In this document: one piece after another, positions 14,040 through 20,632 of the stretch
How the letters are laid out: each line of letters begins with the position of its first letter
How positions within the stretch are numbered: position 1 is the first letter of the stretch
Program-made: the position numbers and the translations under genes
The notes under the pieces: generated by a model
The model's database searches: none
What the model was told of the DNA's origin: nothing
The model's input: only the letters and a program-made list of their open reading frames with translations
Assembly: GCA_027577415.1 (NCBI GenBank)
Contig: JANBQS010000340.1
Location: forward strand, 1 to 20,632
Direction: 5' to 3'
DNA: 20,632 bases
Origin: Coemansia sp. RSA 922
Taxonomy: Eukaryota > Kickxellomycota > Kickxellomycetes > Kickxellales > Kickxellaceae

Positions 14040-14050
14040 AATAAAATAAA
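14040..14050 (+). terminator. Poly(A) signal-like AATAAA repeats after TOA1
   Basis: Two overlapping AATAAA hexamers (14040-14045 and 14045-14050) lie about 70 nt past the TOA1 stop, in an A-rich run before the convergent chitin synthase stop. This is a plausible cleavage signal by position and sequence only. Confidence 0.4.
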
Positions 14051-14098
14051 AACAGATAAAGAACGTAAAAGTTTGATGCCTTGCTTTTAGAGAATCAC

Positions 14099-17000
14099 TT
14101 AGCGGTAGTCGCGAGGGCCACCAGGGCGTTGACGCGACGGCTGATGCTGTTGTTGCGGTTGTCCTTGCTGGTCATAGTCCATCTGCTGCTGCGAAGACGG
14201 GTAGTCATCGTACGCTGCGTACTGCACACCGCCGCCAGGGCCTTGTTGATGCTGCTGAGCACCATAGTCATCATAGGCGGCGTACTGCAGTCCTTGTTGG
14301 CCTTGGTTGTAGTAGCCGTCGCCCTGACCGGTACCCGACGGATACGTCTGCATCTCGTACTGCTGCTGGTGCTGGAGCTGCTGCTGGTGGGAGGAAGGAG
14401 GCTCGCGATAGTTGTTGCCCAGCGTGCCATTGCTGCTCCCTTGCACCGACGCCGTTGACGAGTCGCCCAAGAACGAGTATCCAGGATGCGACTCGTAGTA
14501 CATCGAGTCCTCAACCGAGTTCTTGAGTAGACCCGCGTTAGCACTGTCGTCGACGAGCGGGAGCTGGTACGACGACGAGTCATCAATCTCCTTGCGTTCC
14601 TTGCGCTTGATGGACCGCAGACGCTTACGCTCATAGTCCTCCCAGCGCTTCATAGGTACAGACCCGGCATCGAAATGGCCGCCCTCGTCGCCATGACCCT
14701 TGTCCTTGCTCTCGCCGTGCACCTTACGCGTCTCGCCCCACGAGAAATCATCAAAGTGCCAGTACGCATACGTCGGCAGCACAAAGTTCCAGATAGGCAA
14801 AGCCAAAAGGTACACAAACATCCAGGCGACGTAGATCCACTTGCGCGTAGTAATGAAGATAAGCACAGCCGGTAGGAAAAGCACCATGATGAGCATAGCC
14901 AGAGGCAGGTACGCAGAGACCGAGTTGTACGTAGTCATACACGCACGCACAATCAAAATATACGTCAGCACAATGGCCACAGGCAGCGCAACGGTACCAA
15001 TCAAGTCCAGGAAGATCGAGAACTGCATCGACAGGCAAAAGGCGCCGCACAGGTTGCGCACCAGCACGAGCTCCATCAGGTTGTGCACAGTCGAGTTGAT
15101 CCAGCGACGACGCTGCGACAAAAGCACCTTGAACTCGTCAGGCACGACCGTCTTGCAAATAGCCTGCGGCATGAACATCATCTTGCGCGCAGGGAAGTTG
15201 CGCAGCATGAGCGTAGTCAGGAAGCGGTCCTCGCCGAGGAGCAGCAGGTTCCGCTCGTGCAGCGTCTCGACGACGTTTTGCGAGTACTCTTGGCAGATCT
15301 CGGGCTTGGTCAAGATGGGCACCCAGCCGTTGTCCTTGGGAGCCTTCAGGCGGTACATGCAGAAGCAGCCAGGCAAGCAGGTAACACCACCAAACACAGA
15401 CTCAAAGGCCTTGCTGAGATGATGCGAGATGTAGTACTCAAAGACCTGGATGGCAGTGACCCACGAGTCGCGCTTATTGGCAATCTTGGTCTCGCCGCAC
15501 AGCCCCATGATGAGCTTGTCGTTGTTCATGCAGTTGACCAGTAGGCGTAGCGAATCCGGATAGACCTTGGTGTCGGCGTCGACCATGAGCACAATCTCAA
15601 AGACGTCGGGAGTCTGGTTCGTCAGATGGTGCATCTTGCGGAACAGGTCGTAGTCGAGGGGTGCCATGCGGTCGTTGTAGATAACGCGCGAGAAAAAGTT
15701 CATAAGGATCATCTGCGAGTCGCGCTTACCGCGGTTGCCGGGCTTGGCGGCGTCCTGCTCGGTGGGAGCGCCACACTTGACAACGACCATAGTAGGAGTA
15801 CGGCGATCGCCGACGCGGTAGTAGCCACAGTAGACCTTGGCCATGTTGTGCTGCTTGGAGCCGGCAGCAACAGCGAGGTAGGAGCAAGGCTGGGGGTCCT
15901 TGAACGACTCTTCCTGCTCGATAAGGTCGATACAAATGTCGGGCGTAGAACGGTCGTTGCCAGAGCCAGTGATGATGCCGTCGGCGACGATGAAAAGCAC
16001 TTTGCGAGCGTCGCTAAAGTCCGTGTTGCACAGTGAGTCGCAAGTACCGCGGATGGAATCTTCGCCCTCGGAGTAGCAAGTGACCAGCATCACAGTAAAC
16101 AGCTCGTCGTCCTCGCCCTTGCCCAAATTGGCAGTGGCGCCGCCAGTCTGCGGCTTCTTTCCATTCCAAGGAGCAGCGGCATTGTAAGACAGCGGGCGCA
16201 CCTTACTGCGCGGTGGGCGGCGGACCAGCTGCCACGACAAAAAGTACTGAAAGATAACCGCCATGAAGAAGCGCGTCAGTACAATGCCACCAATAACGGC
16301 GAGAGCGGCATAGTTGAAGAGATTGACGGCAAAGCAGCCGGGCGTGTCCTTGGCCAGCTCACCAGCAAGGAAGCGAGCGATCAGGCAGTCGGCGGCAGCC
16401 TTCATGTTGGACGTGCGCTGGAACAGCAAGCTAGCGTCAACTAGACTGTTGTTGGCGGCGGCAAAGATAGCCTCGTCGAGCATGTCTGGCGATGGCGACT
16501 TGTTGACGGACAGCAAGTAGGGCGTCATGTTGAGAACGTGGCCGTTGATGACAAAATAGCCGGGCTTCACGTCAGACCAGTCGTAGCCGATGGGGCGGTC
16601 GTTCATGGCCTTGAAGTTGTTGGCCTTTATAGCGGTATCGACGTTTCCCAGTGGGCAGCCTTCGTTGCCGTTTTTGGACCCGCACACGTTGTATTCAGCA
16701 GCACGGAATCCCTTCAACTTGCTCGACTTGCAAGATTCGGGAATCGGCACGTCAAAGTAGGGAGTCAAATCCTGGCCGGGGATAGGAGTGAACGAGAGCT
16801 TGGACTGCCATTTGGCTTCGGCCGTAGAGTACGCCTTGCCCTTGATACCAATGACACTGCTGTCGCCATTCTTGTCGCCGAGCTCAAAGATGTCGCTCTG
16901 GTATTTGGCCGCGCTCTGTGGGCAGAACGTCACGGGCAAAAAAATGGTCAGGTAAACAACGGCTCCACAAATAAGGACGATCAGTGAGACGAGGGCGATC

Positions 17001-17221
17001 TTTTCGCGCCAGGCCTGTTGCATACCCGGATCTGGCATCTTGCCCAACTTTGCCAGGAGGAACCCAGGCGCCCAGAAGGTAATGATTTTGGAGTAGACGA
17101 CCCATGGAGTGAGCTTGCGCTTCTCCTTCTTGATCATGGGCGTCGCTGCTTGCCTACGCTCATTGCGCACGAGTGTAGCGCCACGACGCAGCGTGCCGCC
17201 ACGTTCACCGCGAATTGGCAT
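14099..17221 (-). CDS. CHS3: Chitin synthase, class IV (Chs3-type, division 2)
   Basis: The 1040-residue intronless enzyme should polymerise UDP-GlcNAc into chitin at the plasma membrane. An N-terminal membrane segment (about 74-99) is followed by a Chs3-type extracellular or cytochrome-b5-like region (about 100-300, several Cys) and a second membrane segment (about 304-330). The catalytic domain carries the division-2 motifs: DAD (548-550), LPGCFCMYR (616-624), GEDRFLTTL (663-671) and QRRRW (703-707). Membrane segments follow at about 725-757, 771-791 and 795-815, then SWGETRKV (827-834). No myosin motor is present, which excludes classes V and VII. The tail (about 940-1040) is Gln/Tyr/Pro-rich with two YAAYDDY repeats. 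The ATG at 17221 is followed by a basic head (RGERGGTLRRGATLVRNER) typical of class IV. Class is assigned from remembered motifs, not a tree. Confidence 0.93.
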   Translation of the reverse strand: MPIRGERGGTLRRGATLVRNERRQAATPMIKKEKRKLTPWVVYSKIITFWAPGFLLAKLGKMPDPGMQQAWREKIALVSLIVLICGAVVYLTIFLPVTFCPQSAAKYQSDIFELGDKNGDSSVIGIKGKAYSTAEAKWQSKLSFTPIPGQDLTPYFDVPIPESCKSSKLKGFRAAEYNVCGSKNGNEGCPLGNVDTAIKANNFKAMNDRPIGYDWSDVKPGYFVINGHVLNMTPYLLSVNKSPSPDMLDEAIFAAANNSLVDASLLFQRTSNMKAAADCLIARFLAGELAKDTPGCFAVNLFNYAALAVIGGIVLTRFFMAVIFQYFLSWQLVRRPPRSKVRPLSYNAAAPWNGKKPQTGGATANLGKGEDDELFTVMLVTCYSEGEDSIRGTCDSLCNTDFSDARKVLFIVADGIITGSGNDRSTPDICIDLIEQEESFKDPQPCSYLAVAAGSKQHNMAKVYCGYYRVGDRRTPTMVVVKCGAPTEQDAAKPGNRGKRDSQMILMNFFSRVIYNDRMAPLDYDLFRKMHHLTNQTPDVFEIVLMVDADTKVYPDSLRLLVNCMNNDKLIMGLCGETKIANKRDSWVTAIQVFEYYISHHLSKAFESVFGGVTCLPGCFCMYRLKAPKDNGWVPILTKPEICQEYSQNVVETLHERNLLLLGEDRFLTTLMLRNFPARKMMFMPQAICKTVVPDEFKVLLSQRRRWINSTVHNLMELVLVRNLCGAFCLSMQFSIFLDLIGTVALPVAIVLTYILIVRACMTTYNSVSAYLPLAMLIMVLFLPAVLIFITTRKWIYVAWMFVYLLALPIWNFVLPTYAYWHFDDFSWGETRKVHGESKDKGHGDEGGHFDAGSVPMKRWEDYERKRLRSIKRKERKEIDDSSSYQLPLVDDSANAGLLKNSVEDSMYYESHPGYSFLGDSSTASVQGSSNGTLGNNYREPPSSHQQQLQHQQQYEMQTYPSGTGQGDGYYNQGQQGLQYAAYDDYGAQQHQQGPGGGVQYAAYDDYPSSQQQMDYDQQGQPQQQHQPSRQRPGGPRDYR
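14201..14286 (-). repeat. Duplicated QYAAYDDY motif in the chitin synthase tail
   Basis: Residues 979-986 and 1000-1007 of the chitin synthase are the same octapeptide, separated by Gln/Gly-rich sequence. The two DNA copies differ at third positions, so the peptide and not just the DNA has been kept. Confidence 0.75.
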
Positions 17222-17612
17222 GGCTTGCGTGTATGTAATAAGATATTATCCGAGCCTGGCCGAGGCAGGTTCGAGTACAGCAGAGAGGACACCGGTTCCT
17301 AGAGCTGCAAAAGAAATAAGCTAGCGTGTGGTATGAACCACAAAGAGAAGAGAGGTGTGTTTAGTCCACGTGTAAGTTTGAAAAAAGACAGATGCAAGAG
17401 TTAAAAAAATGGCTAGTAAAAAAAGAGAAGAGAAGAGAGAAAAGAGAGAGGCGTTGCACTGTAGAAAAAGAAAAAGACAATAAACTGGTTGTGCCTGGGA
17501 GGACCAACATACACAAAAGCGGGCTGTACGCCATCGCGCATGCCTTGCCAGCGAATTGGGATGGGAGGTGGAGAGGGAGTGAGAGGAAGACTCAGTGCCT
17601 TCCCCCCAAACT

Positions 17613-17620
17613 TATTTATA
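17613..17620 (-). promoter_or_regulatory. TATA-like element upstream of chitin synthase
   Basis: TATAAATA on the minus strand lies about 390 nt before the chitin synthase ATG. A second candidate, TATATAAA, occurs at 17744-17751. Either would imply a leader of several hundred nucleotides, which is long but possible for a regulated wall gene. Confidence 0.3.
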
Positions 17621-17855
17621 GCTCACACGATTTACACCTGTAAAGAGAGAGTGAGAGAGGAACGCGCATCGGCCAAGGCATTGCAGAAGGATCGTCCCGG
17701 CCGCCCAAATGGAGCAAAGAGCCCTGGGTGGCTCAGTAGACACTTTATATACACAGATACTTACTGACAATGGCTGCGTTAGCGCCTGTACCAAGAAAAA
17801 AATTACACAGTAGCAGATGGTCCCCACTACAAAGCTAGTATCAATGGACTGCAAC

Positions 17856-17880
17856 CAAGGCAAGGCAAGGCAAGGCAAGG
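17856..17880 (+). repeat. (CAAGG)5 microsatellite
   Basis: Five perfect tandem CAAGG pentamers lie in the gene-free stretch upstream of the chitin synthase. It is a simple repeat, probably variable between strains. Confidence 0.9.
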
Positions 17881-18815
17881 CAGATGCAGCGGAAAGATGT
17901 CAAAGCGTGACAAGTAAAAAAAGAAAACTGAAGAAAAAAAAAAGCAAAGTGAGCTGCAGATGAGGGAAAAGCGAGGGAAGAGGAGTTCCTTAAATACACG
18001 CCAGGAATCTCCCCAGCCCGGGTATTAATAGCTTGCTCAAGACAATAAGCGAAGCTTCGAATGTAAGGCGTTTGGGCACAGAAAAAGTCACGCCTCTTCA
18101 TGGTGATGCACAGCCGTTGCTATTCCTGGAATACAGTTGCCAAGGCAGTCTGACGTTTTTTTTTTGTTCTAGTAGCCCGCATCTTGCCAAGCGCCACCGA
18201 AAGGCTCCATTTATAGCACCCAAAGAAGAGAGACAACGAAGGATGTTAAAGTCTATAATCTAGCTTACTATATCCTTTTTAGGTCTAAAACACTCTGTTT
18301 CCCACTTGGGGTCTTTTTTTTATTTGACAAACACTGGGAAAAAAAATGTGACAATGCTATCTAGCATTCAACAAGGAGCTCAGCAAGATAGCCAAAATCA
18401 CGGCAAGCCATCTTCAGCACCAAGTTGTATTCTTCCTTCCCCACCACCCAGCTTGCATCAATCCTTTTTTTTTTTTGGGCAAAGAACGCTTGAATGTGAG
18501 GTAGTTGCATATGTTCTGAGAGAGGAGAGAAGAAACGCATTCACCATATGCCGAGCTTGGGGTGTGTTTCGATTGTACACTCATGTCCTTATGATCCGCT
18601 GCTGCCTTTTCTCCCTTTGTGTAGCAACCGAGTCCAACCGCAAAATTGTACGCGGCTTTTGTGTCACCTCCAGAGTCTTGATCTGGGAGGCACTATTTCA
18701 CCATTTAGATGTGGCGGCAGATTGTCGCTTAAAGGGATGGAATACAGATTTGTTAAGAACGCTAATGGTTATAGAGAAAGGAATATCAAAAAAAGGAATG
18801 CAAAGCATTTTTTGC

Positions 18816-20327
18816 TTATGCCCAGTTGAAGCTGCGCTCCACAGCCTTCTCCCAGCCCTGCAACATCTCGTCGCGCTTCTCGCTGGTAATGCGGGACCAG
18901 AAGGCCGAGACGTTAGACTGAGCAATGCGACGGAGCTCCTCCTCGCTCTCCCAGACACCCGCGCCGAGACCAGCAGCCAGAGCAGCGCCAAGCGCCGTAG
19001 TCTCGCGCATCTCCGGGCGAACAACCTCGATATCAAGGATATCGGCCTGGATCTGCATAGCCTGGTCCGAGTTCGTCATACCGCCATCAACGCGGAGGCG
19101 ACGCAGATCAGTGCCCGAGTCCTTGCGCATGGCATCAAGGATAGCGCGAGTCTGGTAGCACACCGACTCGAGGGTAGCACGGGCAATATGGCCGCGAGTG
19201 GCGTACTGAGTAAGGCCGACGATGCAGCCGCGAGCGTCGTCGCGCCAGTAGGGAGCAAACAGACCCGAGAAGGCAGTGACAAAGTACACGCCGCCGTTGT
19301 CCTCAACAGAGTCCGACAGGGAGCCCATCTCGCTGGCCGACGACACCAGGCCGACCATGTCGCGCAGCCACTGGATAGCCGATCCAGCCACAGCGATCGA
19401 GCCCTCCAGCGCATACTTGGGCACCGCATTGGGACCGAGCTGGTATCCGACGGTAGTCAGCAGGCCGTTCTTGGAGAAAATAGGCTGGTCGCCCGTGTTG
19501 AACAGCATGAAGCAGCCCGTGCCGTATGTGTTCTTGGCCTCACCAGCCTCAAAGCATGACTGTCCAACCATAGCCGCCTGCTGGTCGCCCAGGCAGCCGG
19601 AGATGGGCACGCCCTGCAGCCGGCCGTCCTTGATAGTACCGTAGACCTCAGCCGACGAGCGCACCTCGGGCAGCTCCGACTCCTTGACGCCAAAGAACTC
19701 CAGGCACTCCTGGCTCCACTTGAAAGTCTTGAGGTCCATGAGCATAGTGCGGCTAGCGTTAGTGACATCGGTGACATAGGCGCCAGTGAGCTTGTAGATC
19801 AGCCATGTATCAATCGTACCAAAGCGCAGGGTACCACGCTCGCGCGCAGCCTGGACCTCAGGGACGTTCTCCAGCATCCAGCGCATCTTGACCGCGCTAA
19901 AGTATGTGGTGATAGGCAGACCGTTGATAGACGCAAACCGAGACGCGGAACCAGCCTCGTCGATGAGCTTGCGCACCAGCTCCTTTGTGCGCACGTCGTT
20001 CCAGATAATAGCGTTGGTCAGAGGCTCGCCAGTCTCAATGTCAAACGCAACAGTCGTCTCGCGCTGATTGGTGATACCGACTGTCTTGATCTGCGAGGCC
20101 TCAAAGCCCAACGAGTTGAACCGCCGGCATGCGCCAACAACGGCCGTCTCAACCGACTCGAGGATCTCGTTAGGGTCCTTCTCTACCCATCCGGCCTTGG
20201 CATAGTAGTTCTGGTACTCGCACTGGTGGCTGGCCACGATCTGGCCCTTGACGTCAAAGATTAGGAAGCGCGTCGACGATGTGCCCTGGTCGATGGCTCC
20301 AACAAAGACTTGATCAGACTTGGACAT
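18816..20327 (-). CDS. GUT1: Glycerol kinase
   Basis: The 503-residue intronless enzyme phosphorylates glycerol to sn-glycerol 3-phosphate with ATP, the first step of glycerol use. FGGY-family landmarks are intact: the phosphate-binding IDQGTSSTRF (12-21), glycerol contacts TNQRETT (86-92), FGGY signature 1 (residues 142-154, YFSAVKMRW...), GCLGDQQAAMVG with catalytic base D248, KNTYGTGCFML (265-275), APYWRDDARG in the substrate region, and LRVDGGMTNSD in the ATP-binding half. Its length equals the bacterial and short eukaryotic form (E. coli GlpK 502) and lacks the insertions of the 709-residue yeast Gut1. Codons are strongly C-ending by eye, consistent with high expression. The ATG at 20327 puts the first strand at the usual place. 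The neighbours offer no functional link. Confidence 0.96.
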   Translation of the reverse strand: MSKSDQVFVGAIDQGTSSTRFLIFDVKGQIVASHQCEYQNYYAKAGWVEKDPNEILESVETAVVGACRRFNSLGFEASQIKTVGITNQRETTVAFDIETGEPLTNAIIWNDVRTKELVRKLIDEAGSASRFASINGLPITTYFSAVKMRWMLENVPEVQAARERGTLRFGTIDTWLIYKLTGAYVTDVTNASRTMLMDLKTFKWSQECLEFFGVKESELPEVRSSAEVYGTIKDGRLQGVPISGCLGDQQAAMVGQSCFEAGEAKNTYGTGCFMLFNTGDQPIFSKNGLLTTVGYQLGPNAVPKYALEGSIAVAGSAIQWLRDMVGLVSSASEMGSLSDSVEDNGGVYFVTAFSGLFAPYWRDDARGCIVGLTQYATRGHIARATLESVCYQTRAILDAMRKDSGTDLRRLRVDGGMTNSDQAMQIQADILDIEVVRPEMRETTALGAALAAGLGAGVWESEEELRRIAQSNVSAFWSRITSEKRDEMLQGWEKAVERSFNWA

Positions 20328-20632
20328 GGCTTGAAGAGGAAGGGGAGTAGTTAAAGAGAGAGTATTTGGTAAAAATTGAAAAAAAGAGAGAGGCGCTGGT
20401 GATAAGAAAAAAAGAAAGAGGAAGTGGCGTCTGGAGGGCTGGACCTCTTTTATACGCGGCCATGGAAGGAGGTCTGCCGGGCCTATTCCTCCGCGATATC
20501 ACGGAGAAAGGAGAGGGGCGGGCCTCCGCGCGTACAACATCCTCTTTGAAAAATAAAAAAAAGCACCGACCTTGCGCACCGGGCACTTTAATTTTCGTTT
20601 CCCACACACTCACTCGTCAGAACACGCCAGAG
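20328..20632 (-). promoter_or_regulatory. Glycerol kinase promoter region
   Basis: The 305 nt upstream of the glycerol kinase start contain GA-rich leader sequence, the TATA box listed separately, and GC-rich patches (ggggcgggcc at about 20515-20524, ccgcgcg at about 20526-20532). No part of another gene is recognisable before the window ends. Confidence 0.5.
20447..20454 (-). promoter_or_regulatory. TATA box of glycerol kinase
   Basis: TATAAAAG on the minus strand lies about 120 nt before the ATG and is the best TATA match in this flank. It fits a strongly expressed, regulated metabolic gene. Confidence 0.55.

Larger units (their letters stand above)
17222..18815. other. Gene-free stretch: chitin synthase 5' region and glycerol kinase 3' region
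   Basis: This 1.6-kb stretch lies between two minus-strand genes. It is rich in GA and A tracts (for example 17400-17475), with a CACGTG at 17367-17372 and a (CAAGG)5 tract at 17856-17880. Short open frames exist, but none has a recognisable domain or believable composition. I found no tRNA, rRNA or repeat ends. It most likely holds the chitin synthase promoter and long leader on the left and the glycerol kinase 3' flank on the right. Confidence 0.5.

Noticed and set aside
17265..17285. A tRNA T-loop-like motif (ggttcgagtac)
   Set aside because: The flanking bases do not pair as a T-stem, and no acceptor, D or anticodon arms are found nearby. The same holds for cttcgaat near 18055.
18306..19559. 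A 417-codon plus-strand open frame overlapping the glycerol kinase gene
   Set aside because: Its second half is exactly antisense to conserved glycerol kinase codons, where strong codon bias keeps the opposite frame open. The first half has poly-T-coded Phe runs and no domain. Not supported as a gene.

Overview
The window is eukaryotic nuclear DNA from a fungus. Class IV chitin synthase, a Sec9-type SNARE, a yeast-like TFIIA large subunit, few short introns (83-141 nt, GT...AG) and tight gene spacing all point there. The animal-like MTH1 and full-length KDM5 architectures, together with a rapidly evolving F-box-like gene of a kind I associate with Kickxellomycotina (Coemansia and relatives), suggest an early-diverging zygomycete-type fungus. 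That lineage call is inference, not proof.

Layout. 1-114: 3' end of a Nit1-type nitrilase-superfamily amidase (+). 115-1107: mostly non-coding, with one doubtful 106-codon reading frame on the minus strand. 1108-2382: two tandem MTH1-type Nudix hydrolases on the minus strand; the first-transcribed copy (2382-1790) has one intron. 2648-3709: SEC9 t-SNARE (+), divergent from the Nudix pair. 4002-5696: F-box/LRR-like protein (-). 5893-12238: three-exon KDM5/JARID1 histone H3K4 demethylase (-). 13028-13972: TOA1, TFIIA large subunit (+), divergent from KDM5 with CACGTG, CCAAT and TATA elements in front of it. 14099-17221: chitin synthase (-). 17222-18815: long gene-free stretch. 18816-20327: glycerol kinase (-). 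20328-20632: its promoter region.

The genes are housekeeping functions: nucleotide-pool sanitation, exocytic fusion, chromatin and basal transcription, wall synthesis and glycerol use. Nothing indicates that they act as one pathway or operon-like cluster, and I see no mobile element, CRISPR array, rRNA or tRNA. The best leads are: the tandem Nudix pair, in which one copy has lost the residues that read 8-oxo-purines; two AT-hook-like motifs and an unusually long loop in the third PHD finger of KDM5; and the lineage-type F-box gene. I did not find a convincing new multi-gene system.
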